This document shows, piece after piece, positions 58,203 through 64,000 of a DNA stretch of 64,000 bases. Position 1 is the first letter of the stretch. Every line of letters begins with the position of its first letter. The stretch is from contig JBMDXB010000157.1 in assembly GCA_048594885.1 (NCBI GenBank), positions 1-64,000 of the forward strand, in the 5' to 3' direction. This DNA is from JBMDXB01 sp048594885 (GTDB lineage: Bacteria; Acidobacteriota; Vicinamibacteria; Vicinamibacterales; 2-12-FULL-66-21). The position numbers and the translations under genes are program-made. The notes beneath the pieces were generated by a model. The model was given only the letters and a program-made list of their open reading frames with translations, did no database searches and was not told the origin of the DNA.

Positions 58203-58447
58203 CGACGGACCTGCGCCGCGGGGAGGCGCGCGGAGCCGGGATTATCGCACCGTCAAGCGCGTCGCCGGACAAAAGAATTCAGGCTGAGGTAGGTTTTCGT
58301 TGCCGTCCGACGGTACGGACGGCGTCGCTGAGCGCCGCCGCGCTCCTGATCGATGTATACTCGCGTCCTCTCCCGCGCGCCAATCACTCCGTAGATCCAC
58401 TCGTCCCTCGGATTGCCCTGCATTCCGAGCCGTCGAATGCCGAACGT

Positions 58448-58780
58448 GTGCTGGCAGATCTCGTTCCGGCCGCGATCGACCGGAGTGAACTCGCGATTAC
58501 AGCGACGGAGATCAGGGCTCCCCAGGGAAAGGGCAAGGGAGCCGAGCACGTGCGTATCGATCGGGGTTGGCTGGATCGGTCGAACAACGAGATGGGATTC
58601 CGCGTCGACCGCTCGGTCAACGGTTCGTCGCTCGTCACCATCGCCACACTTCCGGGCAACGCGACGGTATATTTGGATGTCGACGTCGTGCCCGGCGCCC
58701 GCTATCAGTACCGCGTGATGGCGTTCAACGAGCACGGCGGCGTGTATTCGAATACCGCCAATGCGCCGACGAAGAAGTGA
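58448..58780 (+). CDS. FN3-domain fragment or small protein upstream of the sialidase-like gene
   Basis: The frame encodes a good fibronectin type III match over its last 60 residues (RGWLDRSNNEMGFRVDRSVNG, LPGNATVYLDVDVVPGARYQYRVMAFNEHGGVYSN). The N-terminal part (SELAITATEIRAP) would hold the first strands, but no convincing start codon or signal peptide is seen. The GTG at 58448 is a guess; the open frame continues back to 58169. A TATACT lies at 58353-58358. It overlaps the downstream gene by 20 bp. It could be the end of a longer broken gene or a short secreted binding module coupled to it. Confidence 0.45.
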   Translation: MLADLVPAAIDRSELAITATEIRAPQGKGKGAEHVRIDRGWLDRSNNEMGFRVDRSVNGSSLVTIATLPGNATVYLDVDVVPGARYQYRVMAFNEHGGVYSNTANAPTKK

Positions 58781-59948
58781 CCGCTTGATCCGGACGTTTG
58801 CCGTCGTTGTCGTGCTTGCGGGTGCTGTGCTCGGCACCTCTCCGGCGCAGAAGAACGCCGCTGGCACGACAGCGACGCCCTCCGCCGGCCGGATCCCGCT
58901 CGTCGATCTCGCCAACGACACCGGACGTCAGGTCGTCGTCGATCGCGAGCCGGCTCAGTACCTGGGGCATCCCACGACGGTGCTGCTGGAGGATGGACGC
59001 ACGATGATCGGCGTCTATCCGAAGGGCCACGGCGCGGGCGGGATCGTCATGAAGCGCAGCGCCGACGCCGGCCGCACCTGGTCGGAGCGGCTTCCGGTAC
59101 CCGACAACTGGAGCACTTCCCGCGAGACGCCGACCATTCATCGCGTCGTCGATGCGCGCGGGACCCGTCGGCTGATCCTGTTCTCCGGCCTTCATCCGAT
59201 CCGCATGTCCGTCTCGAACGACGACGGATGGACGTGGACGCCGCTTGCGCCGATTGGCGACTTCGGCGGCATCGTCGCGATGGGAAGCCTCGTTGCCCTC
59301 CGCGGCCGTCCCGGTCACTATCTCGCGCTGTTCCACGACGACGGCCGCTTCTTCACCCCGAACGGCGCTGCGACGGGAACGTTCACGCTCTATCAGACGC
59401 TCTCGACCGACGGCGGTCTCACCTGGTCGCGGCCGCGCGCGATCTTCAGCTCCGCCGACGTGCACCTCTGCGAGCCTGGCGTCATCCGAGCGCCGGACGG
59501 TAAACAGCTCGCGATGCTGCTGCGCGAGAATCGCCGGCTACGCAACTCGCACGTCATGTTCTCGAACGACGAGGGGGAGACGTGGACGACGCCGCGCGAG
59601 CTGCCGTGGGAGCTCACGGGCGACCGCCACACGGCGCAATATGCGCCCGACGGTCGGCTTTTCATTTCATTTCGCGACATGGCGAAGGACAGCTCGACAC
59701 GCGGCGACTGGCTCGGGTGGGTGGGCACCTACGATGACATCGCGCACGCGCGGCCCGGGCGGTATCGTGTCCGGCTGATGGACAACACGAAAGGGACGGA
59801 CTGCTGCTACCCAGGCGTCGAGGTGCTCCGCGACGGCACCTTCGTGACGACGACCTACGGCCATTGGATCGCGGGGGAACAGCCGTTCATCGTCAGCGTC
59901 CGCTTCACGTTGCGCGAGCTGGACGCGCTCGTTAGGAAGTTGCGGTGA
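58761..59948 (+). CDS. Secreted sialidase-like BNR/Asp-box protein
   Basis: A protein of 395 residues with a basic start and a hydrophobic export segment (FAVVVVLAGAVLG). Four Asp-box repeats (S-x-D-x-G-x-x-W) are visible: SADAGRTWSE, SNDDGWTWTP, STDGGLTWSR and SNDEGETWTT, which mark a six-bladed propeller. An arginine-rich turn (LLRENRRLRNSHVMFSND) could be part of a carboxylate-binding site. The family includes exo-sialidases and related glycosidases; real sialidase activity is not shown by the motifs alone. The ATG overlaps the end of the FN3 frame by 20 bp, so they may be coupled. It ends 12 bp before an inverted repeat. Confidence 0.85.
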   Translation: MRRRRSDRLIRTFAVVVVLAGAVLGTSPAQKNAAGTTATPSAGRIPLVDLANDTGRQVVVDREPAQYLGHPTTVLLEDGRTMIGVYPKGHGAGGIVMKRSADAGRTWSERLPVPDNWSTSRETPTIHRVVDARGTRRLILFSGLHPIRMSVSNDDGWTWTPLAPIGDFGGIVAMGSLVALRGRPGHYLALFHDDGRFFTPNGAATGTFTLYQTLSTDGGLTWSRPRAIFSSADVHLCEPGVIRAPDGKQLAMLLRENRRLRNSHVMFSNDEGETWTTPRELPWELTGDRHTAQYAPDGRLFISFRDMAKDSSTRGDWLGWVGTYDDIAHARPGRYRVRLMDNTKGTDCCYPGVEVLRDGTFVTTTYGHWIAGEQPFIVSVRFTLRELDALVRKLR

Positions 59949-59960
59949 ATCGGGTCCCCC

Positions 59961-60003
59961 AATCACCGCACGCCCTGCGGTGATTGAGCGGTATAATCAC
60001 CGC
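59961..60003 (+). promoter_or_regulatory. Promoter with flanking inverted repeats before the Fic gene (putative operator)
   Basis: Two palindromes lie side by side. AATCACCGC-N7-GCGGTGATT spans 59961-59985, and GCGGT-N6-ACCGC spans 59988-60003. The second one covers the TATAAT at 59992-59997, the probable -10, which ends 11 nt before the ATG at 60009. A third AATCACCGC lies at 59995-60003. A regulator bound here would block the promoter directly. The first repeat could also act as a stem-loop terminator for the upstream gene. Confidence 0.6.
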
Positions 60004-60008
60004 AGAGC

Positions 60009-61136
60009 ATGCGGCGATCGCCTCGATACATTCACGAGCGGCCAGACTGGCCCAGGTTCCGCTGGGATCGCGACCGCCTCGCGGGTCCGCTGGGCGCCGT
60101 CCATCACCAGCAAGGACGCCTCATTGGGCGCATGGAGTCACTCGGCTTACCGCTTCAGCAAGAGGCCACGCTCGAGGCGCTGACCGCCGAGACAGTGAAG
60201 AGCAGCGAGATCGAGGGGGAGAAGCTCGACGTAGAGCAGGTCCGCTCCTCCATCGGCCGCCGCCTCGGTATGGATGCAGGCGGGCTCGACATCGTGGACC
60301 GCCGCATCGAAGGCATCGTTGAGATGATGCTCGATGCGACCCGAAACTACGAGCAACCGCTCACCCGGGAGCGGTTGTTTGGGTGGCATGCGTCGCTCTT
60401 CCCCACCGGCCGCAGCGGCCCGCGAAAAGTGCGCGTCGGAGGGTGGCGCGAAGACAGCACGGGGCCGATGCAGGTGATGTTGGGAGCAGTCGGACGCGAA
60501 GGGGTGCACTTCGAAGGTCCGGCGGCCAGGCGGCTCGAACGAGAGATGGGCGTATTCATGCGTTGGTTCAACAAGGGCACCGGTCCGGCCGTGGCCGATG
60601 AAGTGCTGAAGGCGGGACTCGCCCACCTCTGGTTCGTCACGATTCATCCGTTCGACGACGGCAACGGGCGCATCGCGCGCGCGATCGCCGATCTGGCGCT
60701 GGCACGCTCGGAGCACACCTCGCAGCGGTTCTACAGCATGTCGTCGCAGGTCCGCCGTGAGCGGAGCGATTACTATGACATCCTCGAGCGGACGCAGAAG
60801 GCGACGATGGACGTGACGCCGTGGATGGAGTGGTTCCTCGGCTGTCTCGGGCGCGCGATCGACGGTGCTCAGACGACGCTTGCTGCTGTTCTTCGGAAGG
60901 CGCGCTTCTGGGAGATGTTGCGCGACAGTCCCCTCAATGAACGCCAACGTCTGATGGTGAATCGATTGCTCGATGGATTCGAGGGCAAGCTCACGACGTC
61001 CAAATGGGCAGCGATCGCGAAGTGCTCGTCGGATACAGCGCTGCGCGACATTCTCGATCTCGTCGAGCGCGGCGTCCTGGTGCGAAATCCGGGCGCTGGT
61101 CGCAGCACCAGTTACTCTCTCGAGAAACTGCCATGA
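60009..61136 (+). CDS. Fic domain protein (AMPylator type) with intramolecular inhibitory motif and C-terminal winged helix
   Basis: A protein of 375 residues. The N-terminal 120 residues resemble DUF4172 (FRWDRDRLAGPLGAVHHQQGRLIGRM). The inhibitory helix motif (S/T)xxxE(G/N) is present as S65-SEIE-G70, the class in which inhibition is on the same chain. The Fic core follows with HPFDDGNGR at 213-221, the catalytic HxFx(D/E)GNGR. Residues about 320-372 look like a winged helix (KLTTSKWAAIAKCSSDTALRDILDLVERGVLVRN). It probably transfers AMP to a target protein and may bind DNA to control its own promoter. The ATG at 60009 follows the -10 closely, and the downstream gene overlaps by 4 bp. Confidence 0.92.
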   Translation: MRRSPRYIHERPDWPRFRWDRDRLAGPLGAVHHQQGRLIGRMESLGLPLQQEATLEALTAETVKSSEIEGEKLDVEQVRSSIGRRLGMDAGGLDIVDRRIEGIVEMMLDATRNYEQPLTRERLFGWHASLFPTGRSGPRKVRVGGWREDSTGPMQVMLGAVGREGVHFEGPAARRLEREMGVFMRWFNKGTGPAVADEVLKAGLAHLWFVTIHPFDDGNGRIARAIADLALARSEHTSQRFYSMSSQVRRERSDYYDILERTQKATMDVTPWMEWFLGCLGRAIDGAQTTLAAVLRKARFWEMLRDSPLNERQRLMVNRLLDGFEGKLTTSKWAAIAKCSSDTALRDILDLVERGVLVRNPGAGRSTSYSLEKLP

Positions 61137-61705
61137 ACAAGACTGCTCGTAACGCGAAGACGGTGTCGCCATCTCAACGGGACGCGCTGCTCAGAGTGTT
61201 GAAAGCCCGTTTCGAGAAGAACATGAACCGCCATGAAGGTCTCGAATGGGCCGGCGTCGCCGCACGCCTGGAAGCCAATCCCGGGAAGCTGCGGTCGCTC
61301 GATGAAATGGAGCGGACCGGCGGCGAACCGGACGTCGTCGCGCGCGAGACGACCGGCGAATACGTCTTCTGCGATTGCGCGGCGGAGACTCCTAAAGGCC
61401 GCCGGAGCGTGTGCTACGACCGCGACGCGTTGAACGCCCGGAAAGAACACAAGCCGAAGACGAGCGCGATCGATATGGCGACGGCCATGGGCATCGAGAT
61501 GCTGACAGAGGCGCAATACCGCGCGTTGCAGACGCTGGGCGAGTTCGATACGAAGACTTCAAGCTGGGTGAAGACGCCGTCTGACATCCGGAGCCTCGGC
61601 GGCGCGATCTTCTGTGACCGGCGCTACGGACATGTGTTCACGTATCACAACGGTGCCGAGTCTTACTATGCCGCCAGAGGGTTCCGTGGCTCTCTGACAG
61701 TCTAA
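61133..61705 (+). CDS. DUF4256 family protein in the Fic operon
   Basis: A protein of 190 residues that matches DUF4256 along most of its length: RHEGLEWAGVAARLEANPGKLRSLDEMERTGGEPDVV, VFCDCAAETPKGRRSVCYDRDAL, EMLTEAQYRALQTLGEFDTKTSSWVKTP and a final GGAIFCDRRYGHVFTYHNGAESYYAARGFRG. The function of this family is unknown. Three Cys in the middle (CDCAAE, VCYD) could bind metal. The ATG overlaps the Fic stop as ATGA, so translation is coupled. That makes it a possible Fic target or antidote, but no toxin-antitoxin behaviour is shown. Confidence 0.9.
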   Translation: MNKTARNAKTVSPSQRDALLRVLKARFEKNMNRHEGLEWAGVAARLEANPGKLRSLDEMERTGGEPDVVARETTGEYVFCDCAAETPKGRRSVCYDRDALNARKEHKPKTSAIDMATAMGIEMLTEAQYRALQTLGEFDTKTSSWVKTPSDIRSLGGAIFCDRRYGHVFTYHNGAESYYAARGFRGSLTV

Positions 61706-61759
61706 TCAGCGTCGCTTCGCCGTTGCTCAGGTAGCCGCATCTCAGCCGCTCACGAGCCA

Positions 61760-61786
61760 TGTCACATTCCGGCCTCCTGTCCCGTC
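61760..61786 (+). promoter_or_regulatory. ECF41-type promoter (TGTCACA-N16-CGTC)
   Basis: The -35 heptamer TGTCACA (61760-61766) is followed after exactly 16 bases by CGTC (61783-61786), 26 bp ahead of the start of the CMD-like gene at 61813. This is the published ECF41 recognition pattern, and the downstream operon contains an ECF41 sigma factor, so autoregulation is likely. Confidence 0.85.
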
Positions 61787-61812
61787 TCACCGTTGGAAAC
61801 AGGAGGAGTGAC

Positions 61813-62382
61813 ATGATCAAATGGCTGTTGCGCAGAGCGGTTGACAAGTTCGAGCGCGACTGGAACTACGACGCGAGCTATATGCGCGACATCATCGATG
61901 CGAGTCCGCGCGCCGCGTGGCTGTTTTCGCGCGTCACGGCCCTCGGCGGATTCCGGCGCGACCTTCCGATCGAGCCGTGGTTCGCCGCGGGCATCACCGC
62001 CGTGCGCCACGAGGACTGCGGGCCGTGCACGCAGCTCGCCGTCACGATGGCGGAACGTGCCGGCGTGAGCCCTGCGGTGCTGCGCGCGGTGCTCTCCGAC
62101 AATCCCGACGCGATGCCGCCGGACGTCGCGCTGGTGTGGGGATTCACGCGCGCGACACTCGGGCACGACGCAGCCGCTGACGAGTACCGCGAGGTGATCG
62201 TGCAGCGCTGGGGACGCCGCGCGCTCGTGAGTCTGGCGTTTGCCATCACCGCCGCGCGCATCTATCCAACGGTCAAATACGCCCTGGGCCACGGCCAGGC
62301 CTGCATGCGCGTCGTCGTCGCTGGCGCGCCGGTGACGTTCGACCACGGCCGCGTGCCGGCGCGTGCCGCGCGCACGGCGTGA
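61813..62382 (+). CDS. Carboxymuconolactone-decarboxylase/AhpD-like protein paired with ECF41
   Basis: A protein of 189 residues with an AhpD-like all-helical core. The redox site is HEDCGPCTQLAV, a CxxC pair with a nearby acidic residue at about residues 66-75, similar to AhpD's thiol site. Such proteins reduce peroxide-linked partners or act as decarboxylases, and in ECF41 loci they form the typical partner gene. The ATG at 61813 follows an AGGAGGAG site; a frame beginning further upstream at 61759 would include the ECF41 promoter and is wrong. The sigma gene starts 16 bp downstream. The real reaction is unknown. Confidence 0.88.
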   Translation: MIKWLLRRAVDKFERDWNYDASYMRDIIDASPRAAWLFSRVTALGGFRRDLPIEPWFAAGITAVRHEDCGPCTQLAVTMAERAGVSPAVLRAVLSDNPDAMPPDVALVWGFTRATLGHDAAADEYREVIVQRWGRRALVSLAFAITAARIYPTVKYALGHGQACMRVVVAGAPVTFDHGRVPARAARTA

Positions 62383-62397
62383 GGTCCGCGAAACGCG

Positions 62398-63336
62398 ATG
62401 TCAAATGCAGCAGCGAGTTTCGAGCCGTACCGCCGCCGCCTGCTCGGCCTGGCGTACCGCATGCTCGGCTCGATGGCTGACGCCGAGGACGCGGTGCAGG
62501 AGACATACCTGCGCTGGCATGCGACCGACCGCGACAGGGTGTTGGAACCGAGGGCGTTCCTCATGACGACGACGACGCGGATATGTCTGGACATGCTGAC
62601 GTCGGCGCGGGCGCGGCGCGAGGAGTACGTCGGTCCGTGGCTGCCGGAACCGGTCGTTGATACGGCGGCCCTCGCTCCCGATAGCCGCACGGAGCTGGCG
62701 GAGGATCTGTCGATTGCGCTGCTGCTCACGCTCGATCGGCTGTCGCCGCTCGAACGCGCGGCCTTCCTGCTGCACGACGTGTTCGATTTCTCGTTCAGCG
62801 AAGTCGCGAACGCGCTCGGGCGGAGCGAGGCGGCGTGCCGGCAGCTTGCCGCCCGCGCCCGAGCGCATGTCCGCGCGGCACGACCGCGCGGCGCCACCGC
62901 GCCGCCGAGGCGTCCGGGCGAGATCGAGCCCAAACATGCGCAGCTCATGTCGGCGTTTGTCGCGGCAACCCGGTCGGGCGATCTGGATGCCTTGATGCAT
63001 CTGCTCGCGAGCGACGTGCGCGTCGTGACGGACGGCGGTGGCAAGGTGGCGGCCGCGCTGAACGTGCTCGAGGGCGCCGACCGTGCGGCGCGGTTCCTGG
63101 TAGGAGCCACCCGCAAAGGCTGGCGCGACGACTTCACGTTGCGCTTCGCAACGATCAACGCCCTGCCCGGCATCATCGTCGACGCCCCGGAAGGACCGGT
63201 GCAGACCGCAGCGTTCGAGATCGACGGCGACGTGATTCGAGCGCTGTACGTCGTGCGCAACCCGGACAAACTGCGGCATTTCGAGGCCGCCACGCTGCCG
63301 CGCACTTCGAATTCGCGCAGTTGTACGACGTCATAG
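62398..63336 (+). CDS. ECF41 family RNA polymerase sigma factor with SnoaL-like C-terminal domain
   Basis: A protein of 312 residues, longer than an ordinary ECF sigma. Region 2 (YRRRLLGLAYRMLGSMADAEDAVQETYLRWH) and region 4 (LSPLERAAFLLHDVFDFSFSEVANALGRSEAACRQLAARAR) are complete. The ECF41 signature WLPEP lies at 81-85 between them. The C-terminal 120 residues are a SnoaL-like domain (NTF2 fold) that controls sigma activity, with a NALPG segment in place of the DGLPG motif and the final NPDKL. ECF41 factors have no separate anti-sigma factor and switch by this domain. It should transcribe its own operon from the promoter at 61760. Confidence 0.95.
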   Translation: MSNAAASFEPYRRRLLGLAYRMLGSMADAEDAVQETYLRWHATDRDRVLEPRAFLMTTTTRICLDMLTSARARREEYVGPWLPEPVVDTAALAPDSRTELAEDLSIALLLTLDRLSPLERAAFLLHDVFDFSFSEVANALGRSEAACRQLAARARAHVRAARPRGATAPPRRPGEIEPKHAQLMSAFVAATRSGDLDALMHLLASDVRVVTDGGGKVAAALNVLEGADRAARFLVGATRKGWRDDFTLRFATINALPGIIVDAPEGPVQTAAFEIDGDVIRALYVVRNPDKLRHFEAATLPRTSNSRSCTTS

Positions 63337-63400
63337 GGCGCCGGGAGCGTTCGTTGCGGGTCGTCTGTTCCGACGCTGCGGAGTTCATCGGGCATCCAGG

Positions 63401-64000
63401 ATGCGCTACATCGATCCCCTCCGCCTCTGCACGTTCGACCTTCCGATCGGCTGGTCCCTCGATTTAGGTGCGTCGTCGGCCAAGCACCTGCAGTTTCAAT
63501 GGTGGCGTGACCGCGACGAGCGCCTTGGAATTCAAGGTATTCCCGCCCTCGTGGCTCCGGACCGGACGGACGAGGAGTGGTTCAGTCAACTTTCGCGGGT
63601 CATCCAACCTGCGGCCCGGCAACCGCAAACGTTCCTGAGAGTCGGCGGGCGCGCCGTCGCCATCGCTGAAGTAGAGGTCGTCGATCACACCTGCCAGCGC
63701 ACGATCTATGTGCGCGGTCGTTACCTGGCTCTGGGTATTCATCATCGTGCTCCTGTCCGCATGACGCGAGCGCGGCCGGTCGATCTGGCGGTGCTGACTC
63801 CCGTGTTCCGGCGGATCCTCGAGTCGCTGACGCTGCCGGCTGATGGCGCGGAACCCAGGCTGTACGATTACGAAGACGTTATACGCATTCAGGAGGAAGC
63901 TCACACCGCCTGGCAATCGAATGATGCGGGGCGCACCGGAAAGCTGCTCGTACGCCAGCTCCAGGCCTCGACCGATACGTTTCTCTGGAACGTCGCGCGA
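63401..64000 (+). CDS. Unknown protein, truncated by the window end
   Basis: An ATG at 63401 opens a frame that stays open to base 64000, giving at least 200 residues. The start of the protein is MRYIDPLRLCTFDLPIGWSL; later come FQWWRDRDERLGIQGIPALVAPDR, then TFLRVGGRAVAIAEVEVVDH and LAVLTPVFRRILESLTL. No known motif is seen and no signal peptide. The shadow frame on the opposite strand (63464-63916) is less coherent. It lies 64 bp after the ECF41 gene on the same strand, but a link with that operon is not indicated by the sequence. The rest of the gene is outside the window. Confidence 0.65.
   Translation, partial: MRYIDPLRLCTFDLPIGWSLDLGASSAKHLQFQWWRDRDERLGIQGIPALVAPDRTDEEWFSQLSRVIQPAARQPQTFLRVGGRAVAIAEVEVVDHTCQRTIYVRGRYLALGIHHRAPVRMTRARPVDLAVLTPVFRRILESLTLPADGAEPRLYDYEDVIRIQEEAHTAWQSNDAGRTGKLLVRQLQASTDTFLWNVAR

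Noticed and set aside
58353..58358. TATACT as a leaderless promoter for the FN3 frame
   Set aside because: No start codon occurs at the expected distance downstream, unlike the other such boxes in the window.
63464..63916. Minus-strand frame near the right end
   Set aside because: The plus-strand frame from 63401 is open to the window end and reads as more coherent protein; the minus frame is a shadow.
1..64000. tRNA, rRNA, CRISPR arrays and insertion sequences
   Set aside because: Reading both strands I found no repeat-spacer array, transposase frame or convincing tRNA or rRNA sequence; a covariance-model scan was not possible.

Overview
The window looks like a high-GC chromosomal segment of an Acidobacteriota bacterium, most likely of the Vicinamibacteria type. 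This is inferred from gene content: TolB-propeller/Omp85 fusion proteins, Ser/Thr kinases fused to TolB propellers or TPRs, an ECF sigma remnant beside a kinase, DUF885 peptidases, ThuA-domain proteins and Cus-type metal efflux. I saw no rRNA, tRNA, CRISPR array, transposase or phage structural gene.

Region 1 (1-7.8 kb) holds housekeeping and envelope genes: a 5'-truncated RdgB-type nucleotide pyrophosphatase, a DinB-fold protein, a secreted gluzincin/TolB/Omp85 fusion, a DUF2231 membrane protein, a DUF885 peptidase, CsbD and a rhomboid protease. Region 2 (7.8-15.2 kb, minus strand) is a copper/silver efflux locus (outer-membrane factor, adaptor with two heavy-metal-binding modules, HME-RND pump with the Cu/Ag methionines). 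It is flanked by small Cys/His- or Cys-containing secreted proteins and a variant CcmH. Region 3 (15.4-28.8 kb) has a ProC-like oxidoreductase, a glycan-degradation group (GH20, ThuA, GH2), a Ser/Thr kinase divergent from a broken ECF sigma gene, a secreted cupin, a HEAT-repeat protein and a LuxR-type regulator.

Region 4 (28.9-36.2 kb, mostly minus strand) is accessory in character. It has a four-gene unit (small protein, DUF2235 alpha/beta hydrolase, cytoplasmic subtilase, MBL-fold protein), a radical SAM/SPASM enzyme next to small ORFs, and a small zinc ribbon. Region 5 (36.2-41.3 kb, plus strand) has a TPR kinase, an unknown protein and a large S41 peptidase.

Region 6 (41.35-58.2 kb, minus strand) is the most unusual part: six tightly spaced or overlapping genes coding for proteins of 331, 676, 1128, 1078, 1764 and 623 residues, in transcription order. 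None has a signal peptide. One resembles DUF6603, one has a caspase-like His/Cys motif pair, and I recognise no function for the rest. They look like one co-expressed intracellular system and are the best candidate for an undescribed system here.

Region 7 (58.4-64 kb, plus strand) has an FN3 fragment overlapping a sialidase-like BNR protein, a Fic/DUF4256 operon behind a promoter wrapped in inverted repeats, and an ECF41 sigma factor with its carboxymuconolactone-decarboxylase-like partner. That partner is preceded by an exact match to the published ECF41 promoter signature. The window ends inside an unknown open gene. Several genes carry a -10-like hexamer only 6-11 nt before the start codon, suggesting that leaderless transcripts are common.
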